Source: Brachionus koreanus (Eukaryota; Rotifera; Eurotatoria; Ploima; Brachionidae). From it: a stretch of 59,208 nt of DNA. The stretch lies in NCBI GenBank assembly GCA_016987375.1, contig PJRA01000143.1, forward strand, positions 229,272 to 288,479, given 5' to 3'. Position numbers and translations under genes: made by a program. This document shows positions 43,971 through 54,239 of this stretch, piece by piece (the first letter of the stretch is position 1; each line of letters begins with the position of its first letter). Under the pieces are notes generated by a model, which saw only the letters and a program-made list of their open reading frames with translations, ran no database searches and was not told the DNA's origin.

Positions 43971-44364
43971 TTATTTAGTATTAACTGGAAATTACCCCGA
44001 ATATGGGATATTTTCCAAGAAAAAAGAATAAATTTAGCCTTTTTCTTAAAAAAAATAAAAAAAGAATTTTTAGAAAGATTAAAAAAAAAATATTGACAAT
44101 TTTAACAATTAAAAAAATTAAATAATAATTTAAGTGATTAATAGGTCTTTTCAAGCTAATTCAATTAATGTTTTTATTAATAAGAAACTGTCTAATTAAC
44201 TCTAAAAGAAAAAACATTGGATATGGACATTATCATTACCTCAACGCGTGTTTAGGTTAGCTTAATTTTTAAATTTTTTTTAGAACTAAATAACTAAATC
44301 AAACTTCTATTATGCATTTTTTTTACTTTTAAGTTTATAATAATTTTCCAACTTACCTTAAAAG

Positions 44365-44745
44365 CTAATGGCAACAACTTTGTATTAAAAAAAGCCAATC
44401 TTTCAAAGTTATTTCATTTAAAATGCATGTTAAAAGGATGTACAAAATATCATGTATGTCCTTGATAAGTCTAGGGTTTGTTTCTATATCGAGCATTTTG
44501 AAGAGCAAAAACTCATGTCCTCTATCGCTTATCATACACAAAAGAACGCTTGGATGAGTCTCGTCTACTACTTGGCTGACAAAATGAGAATCGGCTACGA
44601 CTTTCGCCACTCAACTAAGTGATTCACCTGCTGCATATCTCAGTATGCCATTCGAAAGAGTTAGAGTGTCAATAACAAGTTTTAGAGTCGCCTGACTTAT
44701 CAACTCGTTTATTTGCACTACTTGACGATTTGACTTAATCGGTTA
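44365..44745 (-). pseudogene. HEATR5-like gene fragment captured in the MULE
   Basis: Minus strand: NGILRYAAGESLS-stop-VAKVVADSHFVSQ matches the LRCAAGEALGR(L/V)AQVVGD block of HEATR5 (Laa1 family, HEAT-repeat partner of AP-1 in endosomal transport). The next residues GHEFLLFKMLDIETNPRLIK, DIHDILYILLTCILNE and DWLFLIQSC match the HEATR5 block with VLFGMLDRETD...DIHDTLGHML...HWL. In the family these blocks are hundreds of residues apart, so the middle is deleted. A TGA (44611-44613) replaces a conserved Arg. The fragment lies between the transposase gene and the right TIR, on the transposase strand. Confidence 0.75.
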
Positions 44746-45179
44746 CTGTTTTAAATCAATAAAATGTTCTTTTAAGCATAACAAAATTTCAATTAAATAA
44801 TTCAAAAATTCATCAGTTTTCTTATAAAATTTTCAAAACTAACTTAACATTATATTGATTTTGAAAATCAATTTTCTTCTACTTTTTTAAATTAACAAAA
44901 ATTACTCAATATTATAATGAAAAAATTTTTCAATAATTTTTTTTTTAGTAAATTTTAAGAAATTTTCGAAAAAATTGCTTTGTAAATTTTTTTTTGGCTT
45001 AAATCTTCACCGCCGCTTTTTCTTTTAATGTTGCGACTCGGTTAACTCAGCACTGAAAAAGAAATTAACTTCTAAAACCATACTTCAGTTTGCCAAATTT
45101 TGTTTTCCAAAATTTTCCTCCTCATCTTGGTCTAGATTAGGCTCGTAGAGATTAAAATGTAGTCTATCATTTTAATCAC

Positions 45180-45680
45180 TATAATCGTTTATCAGCTAAG
45201 ACACATTTGAAAAAGCTCTTGAAAGCAGATCAAGCACACACTTTATTTTTAAAAAATCAAATTTTTTAAAAAAAAACTTAATTAAAAAAAAAGATAAATA
45301 AATAATGCTTCCAATTGCGAATCAGTTTCCAATTGTAGTTCAGTTTCGATTTGGGGCTCCACTGCTAAGTCATTTTTGAAATTATTTTCGTTATTGAATC
45401 TTTCACATTTTTTTTCTCATACTTTACACCAGAGACACATTTTTTACAAGTCCAATCATTTATTTTTAATGAATCCTTTAACTTTTTAGAACTATTTAGA
45501 AGCTCTAATAAACTTTTTGATTTGATCATAAAAAATGATTTTTCTTAATACGATTTAGCTGTATATTGCATCCCATACATGATTTAAGGCATAGATGGGT
45601 TTTCTTATCTGTAGTTTCCTCGATGCATTTTGCAATATTTGGTTCCATATTATTTAAAGTTTTAATTTTTGACATTTATT
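45180..45680 (-). mobile_element. Possible LINE ORF1 (PHD-type) remnant
   Basis: The minus strand starts MSKIKTLNNMEPNIAKCIEE with SCMGCNIQLNRIKK, and a second short frame carries LKINDWTCKKCVSG. A CxxC pair followed by WxCxxC is the pattern of PHD-like domains in many LINE ORF1 proteins, with the central ligands lost here. The MULE is inserted just downstream of it and coding-like residues seem to resume at 36421-36240. Low-confidence assignment. Confidence 0.3.
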
Positions 45681-46226
45681 TTTATTAATTATTTACTCTT
45701 TAGCAATTTTTAAGGTGAGACTTGATAAGCTTTTAGTTTTTTCTCAAAGTGCAATGCAAAGTCAAAATTAATTTAAATTAACAATTTTATTATTTTATTT
45801 AAAAAATAAACAGAAAAAAATTTTAGAAAAAATATTCTGATAGATTTTGATGTCATTTTTTTATTAAAAATTAAGTCAAATTATAAAAATCTATTTCTAT
45901 TTTTATTTTTTATTCATTTTTTTTTCGAGCAAATTGTGGAAAAAAATAAAAATAAAATTTTTTGTCGATGTATTTTTTATCAAGGAATTTAAAAATCATA
46001 ATAAAAAGAATCAATTTGTATTAGTTCGACTTAAAATTGGGGGCACATGTTTCATGGAAACGAGACACTGTCCTTTCACAAAACCTTTGAAAGCTAAATG
46101 TAAGACAAAAAATGTGCTTTTATGTTTGAAAATTAGGCTTTAAGAAAAATAAAACACTATACACCATTAAGTTTCAATAAGTCCATTAATTATCAATTTT
46201 CATAATAATTAAGCTTATTTAAAATC

Positions 46227-47282
46227 ATGTTGAGTAAATCAGTCAAACTGTTACTACTACTAATAGGTTCAATAGACCTTTCAACGAGTCAAAAATCCAA
46301 CAATGGCAATCAATTAATGCAAAGCAATTTTCCTTTTGTTATTAACACATGGCCGTTTGTTAAGGCTACAGAAAAAGCGTGGCAAGTGCTGGAGAAGACT
46401 GACGATGCGCTTTTGAGTGTTGAACAGGGATGTTCTATGTGCGAGGAGCTGAGATGTGATGGCACAGTTGGATGGGGTGGTTCGCCGGACGAGAACGGCG
46501 AAACAACACTAGATGCGTTGATCATGGACGGTACTAAGCATGATGCCGGCTCTGTTGCAGGTTTAAAGCGCATCAAAAACGCCATTTCGGTAGCCAGAGC
46601 AGTAATGGAACACACAAAACACACGCTTTTGGTTGGCGATGCGGCAACTCAATTCGCAGTTGAAATGGGCTTCAAGGAACAAAGTCTAAACCATATTGAT
46701 TCGGTAAACCGCTACTTAAAATGGCTAAACAGTAGTTGTCAACCAAATTTTAGACTTTCAGTCTCGCCTAATCCAATGACCAATTGTGGTCCCTATGAGC
46801 CTGTTGAACCTAGTAAAAAATCAGACGACAAAATCAACGTCAACATAAATCAAAAGTCACATGATACAATTGGCATGATTGCAGTTAATTCTCAAGGGAA
46901 TATTGCCGTAGGAACGTCGACAAATGGCGCAGCTCACAAGATACCTGGTCGTGTGGGCGATTCGCCAATAATTGGAAGTGGTGCTTACGTTGATAATGAA
47001 ATTGGTGCTGCTTGTGGCACAGGTGATGGTGATGTGCTGATGAAATTTTTGCCGTCTTATCAAACAGTTGAGTCTATGCGAAATGGCATGAATCCTAGCG
47101 AGGCCAGCGAGGATGCATTGAGAAGAATTGTTAAAAAATATCCCAAGTTTATGGGTGCCATTGTAGCTGTGGACAAAAATGGACGCCATGGAGCTGCTTG
47201 CCATGGTCTTGATGAGTTTCAGTTCAGTTATGGAAGTAGGAAAACGAATGGAATTAATGTAGAAAAAATTAAGTGTATTTAG
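46227..47282 (+). CDS. AGA: Aspartylglucosaminidase (glycosylasparaginase), 351 aa
   Basis: An intact, intronless ORF with a signal peptide (LLLLLIGSIDLSTSQ). It belongs to the Ntn hydrolases, which are made as a precursor and self-cleave. The cleavage pair Asp213-Thr214 (SHD-TIGMIAV) is present, so Thr214 would be the new N-terminal nucleophile. Substrate-site residues GRVGDSPIIGSGAYVD (Arg242, Asp245) and CGTGDGD (Thr265, Gly266) match the family. The alpha part carries GWGGSPDENGETTLDALIMD and HTLLVGDAATQFA. It hydrolyses the GlcNAc-Asn bond of N-glycoproteins in lysosomes. Length fits the family (about 345). Codon use is richer in G+C than the flanks. An AATAAA lies at 47329-47334. Confidence 0.96.
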   Translation: MLSKSVKLLLLLIGSIDLSTSQKSNNGNQLMQSNFPFVINTWPFVKATEKAWQVLEKTDDALLSVEQGCSMCEELRCDGTVGWGGSPDENGETTLDALIMDGTKHDAGSVAGLKRIKNAISVARAVMEHTKHTLLVGDAATQFAVEMGFKEQSLNHIDSVNRYLKWLNSSCQPNFRLSVSPNPMTNCGPYEPVEPSKKSDDKINVNINQKSHDTIGMIAVNSQGNIAVGTSTNGAAHKIPGRVGDSPIIGSGAYVDNEIGAACGTGDGDVLMKFLPSYQTVESMRNGMNPSEASEDALRRIVKKYPKFMGAIVAVDKNGRHGAACHGLDEFQFSYGSRKTNGINVEKIKCI

Positions 47283-47339
47283 TTAGTTTTAATTGAATTT
47301 TTTTTTAATATATTCAATCAATTTTATAAATAAAGTTTT

Positions 47340-48160
47340 TTAGCTTTTAAATTTTTTTTTATTTGAGCTGAAAAACAGACCATATGAATAGAAATTGAAG
47401 CACCTACAGACTTACAGACTTGTTCAAAAAAATAATAAGAGGTGACTTGTGAATTGCATATTTCAAAATTCAATTTAGCTGGCATAAGAAGACAAAACAA
47501 CTTGTGAACCAATTAAAATGTCGACAAGAACACTTCTTTACAAATCGTATCGTACCTTACTAGAATTCACTAAGCCAAGAATAAGTTGGCACAAACAACC
47601 GACAGTGAAATTCAAAAGGAAAGTTTACACAACTTGACTTTGATAACAACTAGAAATTTTCTCCTTCATCATCTAGTTCAGATGCTTGGTTAATTAATAC
47701 TACAATTAAGATTAAATTAAGAGAATGCTTAATTGCTTTGTAAATAATTAATTGTTATTTAGATAATTCACCTTAATTTTATAGGTAAGAGATTTTTAAT
47801 TTATTTTTAAATTTATCTTGGAATTTATCGTCAAATATAATAAAATAAAATTACAAAAAAGAAAAAAAATTTAATGAGGTTTAAATAAAATATGAACATG
47901 TTTAAATAGTTTATAGTTAATAAAAAAAAGAAGAAATTTAAAATAAGCAATCACACAATTGAGTTTAATATTCAACATATAGTAATTCAAATCCTTCTTT
48001 ATTTTCTTCCACTAGTCTTACCAACAATGGAGCAAATAAAAAAAATCTAAAAAGTGGATTCAAGTTTACATTGTGTTGGAAGGAGTATCAAATTTTTATT
48101 TTATTGATGTTAGTTTCTAAAAATGAATTTGAACAAGAAAAAAAATAAATTAAAATTGAT
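47340..48160. other. Intergenic DNA, no gene seen
   Basis: AT-rich sequence downstream of the aspartylglucosaminidase gene, without recognised domains or repeats. Confidence 0.4.
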
Positions 48161-48164
48161 CCTA

Positions 48165-48267
48165 TTAACACTCAAAAACCGGAGGGGTCTTTTGAACCCC
48201 TTTTGTAACTTCCTTTATTTGTTTTTTATTCAATAGATTTAATCATTTTTTTATATTTTTTTTCCAA
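48165..48267 (+). mobile_element. TTAA-bounded MITE, copy C, cut by the gap
   Basis: TTAA then CACTCAAAAACCGGAGGGG, and about 80 bp more, match the left end of copy A and the reverse complement of copy B's right end. The rest is lost in the N gap. Confidence 0.8.
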
Positions 48268-49156
48268 NNNNNNNNNNNNNNNNNNNNNNNNNNNNNNNNN
48301 NNNNNNNNNNNNNNNNNNNNNNNNNNNNNNNNNNNNNNNNNNNNNNNNNNNNNNNNNNNNNNNNNNNNNNNNNNNNNNNNNNNNNNNNNNNNNNNNNNNN
48401 NNNNNNNNNNNNNNNNNNNNNNNNNNNNNNNNNNNNNNNNNNNNNNNNNNNNNNNNNNNNNNNNNNNNNNNNNNNNNNNNNNNNNNNNNNNNNNNNNNNN
48501 NNNNNNNNNNNNNNNNNNNNNNNNNNNNNNNNNNNNNNNNNNNNNNNNNNNNNNNNNNNNNNNNNNNNNNNNNNNNNNNNNNNNNNNNNNNNNNNNNNNN
48601 NNNNNNNNNNNNNNNNNNNNNNNNNNNNNNNNNNNNNNNNNNNNNNNNNNNNNNNNNNNNNNNNNNNNNNNNNNNNNNNNNNNNNNNNNNNNNNNNNNNN
48701 NNNNNNNNNNNNNNNNNNNNNNNNNNNNNNNNNNNNNNNNNNNNNNNNNNNNNNNNNNNNNNNNNNNNNNNNNNNNNNNNNNNNNNNNNNNNNNNNNNNN
48801 NNNNNNNNNNNNNNNNNNNNNNNNNNNNNNNNNNNNNNNNNNNNNNNNNNNNNNNNNNNNNNNNNNNNNNNNNNNNNNNNNNNNNNNNNNNNNNNNNNNN
48901 NNNNNNNNNNNNNNNNNNNNNNNNNNNNNNNNNNNNNNNNNNNNNNNNNNNNNNNNNNNNNNNNNNNNNNNNNNNNNNNNNNNNNNNNNNNNNNNNNNNN
49001 NNNNNNNNNNNNNNNNNNNNNNNNNNNNNNNNNNNNNNNNNNNNNNNNNNNNNNNNNNNNNNNNNNNNNNNNNNNNNNNNNNNNNNNNNNNNNNNNNNNN
49101 NNNNNNNNNNNNNNNNNNNNNNNNNNNNNNNNNNNNNNNNNNNNNNNNNNNNNNNN
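48268..49156. other. Assembly gap (889 N)
   Basis: Run of N. It must hold the rest of MITE copy C and probably the 3' end of the LINE at 49157-49960. The long translated X tract across it is not a gene. Confidence 0.99.
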
Positions 49157-49960
49157 CAAAAAGTCGATTTGAGACTGTTAGTAGTTTAGCTTTATTATAT
49201 GCCTCATGATGTAATATGTTGGAGGGAGTATCATATCTTAGTTTTAGTATAGAACGAACCGCTGAATTTTGGATTACTTCTAGTCTTTTTATATTAGTTT
49301 CTGAAAGAGAGTTAAGACAAGGGAAAGAATAGTCTAGAATAGATCCAATCAAAGACTTTTAAAGGTTTCCTAAAGTTCTAAAGTCAAGACCCCATTTTTT
49401 ATTTGACAAGATTTTGATTAAGTTTAGCTTTGAATTGCAAAGTTCTTTAATTTCTTCTATCATTGAAGAAAAGGTTAGTTTAGAATCGAATTTAATACCT
49501 AAGAACTTTATTTCTTTTTGGTTTTCGATTTTATTCCCATCTGATCTTTAAATTAAAAATAGAACTTTCTTTGTTGTTTTTAGTAAAAATCATTGAGCAA
49601 GACTTTTCAACAGAGATCTTCATTTTTCACTTGAAAAGCCACTGTTCTAATTCAACTAACTACTTATTCATCTTACTTTCTATATAACCATTTTTTTTTA
49701 CAAATAAAAAAAGTGACCAGATCGTCTGCAAAGAGAAGTGAATATTCATTATTAGATTTATTTCTATTAGGAATATCATTAAAAAATATACTAAATAATT
49801 AAGAACTAATAACTCGTCCTTGAGAAACGCCAGCAGATATTTTTTTATTCATCACTTGTGTAATCATTTATATTTACTTTAAATGTTCTACAGTTAAGAA
49901 ATAATTTAATATATTTAATAGTATCTTGTAGTTATCATTTTTATATGTATGTTTCTTTAT
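49157..49960 (-). mobile_element. LINE reverse transcriptase, copy 2 of the intronic family
   Basis: The minus strand is closely similar to the plus strand of 14.6-15.5 kb over several hundred bases (for example the nucleotides encoding NKSNNEYSLLF, and ELEQWLFKWKMKISVEKS). This copy extends further 3': KFLGIKFDSKLTFSSMIEEI, then LIGSILDYSFPCLNSL and RLEVIQNSAVRSILKLRYD, ending at the gap. It retains the nucleotides of the SAGVSQG box that copy 1 has lost and reads LFADDL at motif C. Stops show that it is also dead. Confidence 0.85.
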
Positions 49961-50160
49961 TGGATTTTGGCACCAGATCATCCGCAAGTCAAAGCTATCA
50001 AGCTTTGATGTTAACACTCACTTGTACTGTAATTGTATCTTAATTTGTATCTTAATTGTATCTTAATTGTAATCTTAATCTTAAATTAAGACAAAGTTTT
50101 TGACTTAGAATAAGTTGAACGAACAGAACTTTTATCAAAAGCAAATTTATTTTTATTTAA
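49960..50160. other. Short intergenic stretch with imperfect TTAATTGTATC repeats
   Basis: Around 50020-50090 a unit like TTAATTGTATC is repeated several times. Nothing else is recognised. Confidence 0.4.
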
Positions 50161-50164
50161 AATA

Positions 50165-50235
50165 TAGCTCGGCAAAGCCTTGGCCGGTTGCAATGGAAAC
50201 TTAGTCCTTCCTTTCGGCCACATGAAAAATATTTT
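50165..50235 (+). repeat. Dispersed repeat family B, copy 3
   Basis: CTCGGCAAAGCCTTGGCCGG, then AATGGAAACTTAGTCCTTCC and CGGCCACATGAAAAA. Very close to the copy at 57565-57635. Confidence 0.55.
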
Positions 50236-50239
50236 TGAA

Positions 50240-52905
50240 AAAACAAAATTTTAAATTAGACTAAAGTTACTTATTGAAATTTTACAGAAAATTTGTTCAC
50301 AACTATATTTATAAAATACTTTTTTTTTACACTGGTTGTAATGGAGAAAAAATCTTCGCCATGTTTAAAGATTTGTATATGAGGTAAGGAGGAGTTAATT
50401 TTTTCTAACCCTTTTTTTTTTTATTGTTAAAACCTTGCTTTATAAAATAATTAATTTCTAGAAATAAAGAACTATGTAATTAGTTGTCAACAATCGATTA
50501 TTTGAATTTTTGTTATTTAAAAAAAAAAATTTTTTTAATAGACAGTTAAATTTAATAATATCATCAATTAATCTGTTTATTCTTTAGATCAATCTCTTTT
50601 ATAAAAACTGATGGATCAAAATAGAATGAGACTTTACAGTTTATTAACATTTTAATTAAAAGATGCTCCGCATGAATAAGATAACAAATAAATATAAATT
50701 ATATCAAAATTAATTAAATAGAAAATGATCCTTAGAAAAATACTTTGAACTAAAAAACAGATCTTTTGAATAGGCGACATAAATATTTACAATAAGGTAA
50801 ATCTATCTGCTAAAAAGTCTCGAGATATTATAAAGGTATAAAAATGACTCTGACTAAAATAGAATGAAGCAAAGTTATTAATTAAAAAATCTTTTGATTT
50901 TTATGGTTATTAGATAGATTGTATCCAAAAAATATTCAAATTAGATTCCAAAAAATTTTACAAGTTAAATTTTAATGGTGATTAATCTTATAATAAATTC
51001 GATTTAGTTAAAATTTGTTTTACTTAAAGAAAACAAATAACTTTTCAAGTTGAGGGATGAATTGTAAGGAGAAAAAAAAACTACTTGAATAAATAAGCAT
51101 AAATTTTTTTTTGAAAGATAAAAAAATTTAAGTAAAACAATAATTTTAGGCTTGATTAATAAAATTTACAATAATATTATGTATATTGATTTGGGACTGA
51201 GGCCACCTTAAGGAACAAGTCAATTGGTGAATTTAATCTACCATCAAAAGCAAATGATTGTTTGCAAATAGTATTTTACTCATTTAACATTATCTCAAAT
51301 GTCGGAGATTTTCCTTACGACCTTTCTAAACCAACAAGTTAAAAAAAAATATTTTTGATTTGACCAAGCGTTATTCTATCCCAAAACAAGAAAGCATATT
51401 CAAATTTGAAAAGATAAATAAAATAAATGCTTTACTAATTATTTTATTAAAAATTTAATTTGGCAATAGTCGTCTGAACGACTTTGATGTTCGCTTAAAC
51501 CCAATTATTTCAATTAATTTACCTTACAATTAATGATAAATTAGTACTAAAATTTCATTTAAATTTAATTCATTTATTGATTAAACATATGCCTTACTTA
51601 AATGTATGCCTTATTTGTATCAAAATTCTTCTGATTTTTGCACAAAATTGATATTGCTGGAAATTGCGACATTAGATAAATTAAGCATTAAACTTTTAGA
51701 TAAATTCTTAGACTAAAATCAATTTAAACACGATTAAGTAATTAGTTTTCAATTTTGATTATTACTATATTAAATAAAGCATATAAAGACAAAATTTAGT
51801 GCTTTTATTGAAACATTATTGTAAAGAAAAGTAATTAAATAAATTACCTAGACACGAAAACTCATGTCAGAGAAACATAAATCATGCCATGCACTTAAGG
51901 TATTCTATTACGTAATTATATATTTAACAAAAAAATAACATAACTAAAAAAATAAACTTGTAGCATTATTTTATTTGTTAACTAATTAAATTTGATTCAA
52001 GTATCTAGAAGATTTGACAAAACATGCTTTATGAGCGTGAATAGCAATTTATATTTTGGTCCTCCTCCTTTTTCCTTTTTGATTTTTCTAAATTTAACAA
52101 ACAAAGCTGCCATCAAAATGTTCATGTTTCTTTATTTAATTTGATGCTTGCAAGACATACGCTACTTCCCTTATTTTGAACCTATCAATAGTCCTAATTA
52201 AGAGTTGAATATAAAAGCCAGAATAATTTTATTCAATACAATTTTTTAAGTAAAATTTTTATTTCTAATTGATTTATCAATAAACTACAATTTAATACAA
52301 TTTTCATGCAGTTTTTAACTCGGTTTTAATGCCGAAAAATTTCTAAATTCCTTATCATTTATTTTAGATTAGTCTCAACAAATGTATTATTTTAGTCGAT
52401 AAATTTCAAATACAAAATTAGAAAAATTTAAGGGCTCAATATAAATTCGTTATTTAATTCGTTGTCAGATTTGCAATTAAACACCTCAGTCATAAATAAG
52501 GCAGATGATGTAACAGAATTTTTAATTGTAAAACTTTGACTGATTTTTGGATATATTTAAGCGACTTTATGCTTTTAAGAAAATAATTCAAGCTCTTAAA
52601 TAAGCATGAAAAAAAATGTAAAAAGTTTTGCGCAATCAATAAAACCAGCTACTTTTTTTTAAATACTTATTTTAGAGAAAAATTAATTATATTATTATAT
52701 TAAAAAAATTTTTATGTGCTAAAAACAGCGTGTTAATTTAACTGAAAATAAATGTCACATTTTTTTTCTTATTTTATTTTATATTTACTGACAAGTTTTT
52801 ATATAATATAGTGAACTTTAATTAAAAAAAAATAAACTAAGCCGAATTTGGCTAAATGAAATTAAATAAGCCAAGTAAGGAAAAATTGAACACATGAACA
52901 CATCA
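50240..52905. other. Long gene-free AT-rich interval
   Basis: No intact ORF, RNA gene or bounded repeat could be supported. A less AT-rich patch near 51190-51320 has no recognisable coding frame. Confidence 0.45.
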
Positions 52906-53000
52906 GCTCAGAAGCCGATTCCCGATAAGAACTTAATCAGGATCTTATCAGGATTCCTAACAGCAATCCGAGAGTCAAGAATTTTTATTGATCCTAATAA

Positions 53001-53699
53001 GAATTCTGTAGTGATGTTGGTTAACCAACGCTTGGTCGACCAAATTTTGGTTAACTGATATTTGGTTCTTAATTTGGTCTCCCAAAAAAAATAAATAAGC
53101 TGGCTATCCAACTAAAAAAAGATAATTTTGCTATTAAAAAAAATGATAAGGATAATCTCATAACATTCAGATGTCATTATTCGACTCGATATGTAAAATC
53201 CTTTACTCGCTTAAGGAAGAACACTTATAAAAATCTTACAATCATTTTTATTTTGAATTCAAGATCAAAAACAATCCGAATATACATTTTTTCGTTTTAT
53301 TAAGGCTTTAAAAAGATTCTTAATGTAAAAAATTTTATGTGGTTGTGTATATTTTAAAAAATTTAAATATTCAAATTTTTGAAAAAAAATAGGATCTATG
53401 ATATATGGTTAAGGATCAAAATCAATCAAAATCTTTATCAAAGATTAATGAAAGAATTTATTTTATTTTGTTCAAAAATTAAAGTCTTAAAATTCTATTT
53501 TAATTCAATATTAAAATTTTGATCTCAAAATTTAAAAAATTTCAAAATTTGTTTAGATAATTAAATTTAGATCAACATTTGGTCGACCAAAATAGTCGAC
53601 TTTGGTTAGCCAAAAACTGTTAAACTAAAAATTTGTCTACCAAAAACTGGTTTACCAAAAATTGGCTAACCAAGCTTAATCAACATCACTAGAATTCTG
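53001..53699. mobile_element. 683-bp hAT-type MITE with 8-bp TSD
   Basis: The element 53009-53691 starts TAGTGATGTTGGTTAA and ends with its inverted counterpart (reverse complement TAGTGATGTTGATTAA). It is flanked by perfect 8-bp duplications GAATTCTG (53001-53008, 53692-53699). Internal TTGGTTAACCAA-like and TTGGTCGACCAA-like motifs repeat near both ends. No transposase is encoded. The flanks at about 52915-53000 and 53700-53765 are themselves weakly inverted (TTCCCG..., ...CGGGAA), so it may sit inside an older palindromic element. Confidence 0.85.
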
Positions 53700-54109
53700 C
53701 TCCTATTAATTCCTAAGAGTTCTTACAAGATCGTTAATAAGAATTGGTTTCGGGAACAGAAAAGATAATTATTTAAAGCGGCTAAAAACCGTTAAATAAT
53801 TAAGTTGTTTTCTAAAAGTGTATTTTTTATTTGAATTCTTTTATTCAAAATTCTGTTTAATTTAAAATTGTTCAAATAAAAATTAGACAAGCTCTTTCGT
53901 TATTTTGCCATCCATGTAACTGTTGATCATTGCCCTTTTGATACTCCTGTTGGAGGGTTTGTTTGCTTATTTGTTTATTTTAGATTATTTTTTATTAAGT
54001 AAACATAATACTTGATAAACTCAAGCAAGCGTTTAAAAATTGAACAATCAGCACTTATAATCACCTTTATGTTACTTTTGTAAGGGCCCATTAGGAGTAT
54101 GCTACAAAA

Positions 54110-54200
54110 TTAGTCAATAATATAAACATCTTACCTATGAGGAAAGGTTGAAAAAGCTTAACTTACCCAATTTTCAAAAATATTTATGCATAGTTGAACA
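54110..54200 (+). mobile_element. LINE ORF2 C-terminal scrap
   Basis: HLTYEERLKKLNLPNFQKY (about 54129-54185) matches the L-x-Y-E-x-R-L-x-x-L-x-L block near the end of LINE ORF2 proteins. Flanking frames are closed. Confidence 0.5.
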
Positions 54201-54239
54201 TAGTTGAATGCTTCTAAAAATTGTAAGTATCAGGGATAG

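Larger units (their letters stand above)
36413..45025 (-). mobile_element. 8.6-kb MULE-like transposon with TIRs and 9-bp TSD
   Basis: The element spans 36422-45016. Both ends read inward GCGGCGGTGAAGATTTAAGC, and similarity continues as A/T-rich TIR for about 25 bp more. It is flanked by perfect 9-bp duplications TTTTTCTTT (36413-36421 and 45017-45025). A 9-bp TSD and a DDE core with an LCSTHF motif are Mutator-like traits. On the minus strand it carries a HEATR5 gene fragment, a palindromic repeat, a DDE transposase fused to Ulp1 and RING-like domains, and a 12-exon coiled-coil zinc-finger gene. It is inserted in what looks like LINE ORF1 debris. Confidence 0.9.

Noticed and set aside
45934..46143. 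Cysteine-containing small ORF upstream of the aspartylglucosaminidase gene
   Set aside because: It begins at TTG, has no signal peptide, and the cysteine spacing does not fit a defensin or other known family.
46310..47204. Minus-strand ORFs opposite the aspartylglucosaminidase gene
   Set aside because: They are shadows of the strongly biased sense frame.
48243..49352. Long minus-strand ORF across the N gap
   Set aside because: Almost all of it is translated N. Only the first 65 codons are sequence, and these are LINE.
52908..53111. Minus-strand ORF of 67 codons
   Set aside because: It straddles the boundary of the hAT-type MITE and has no domain.
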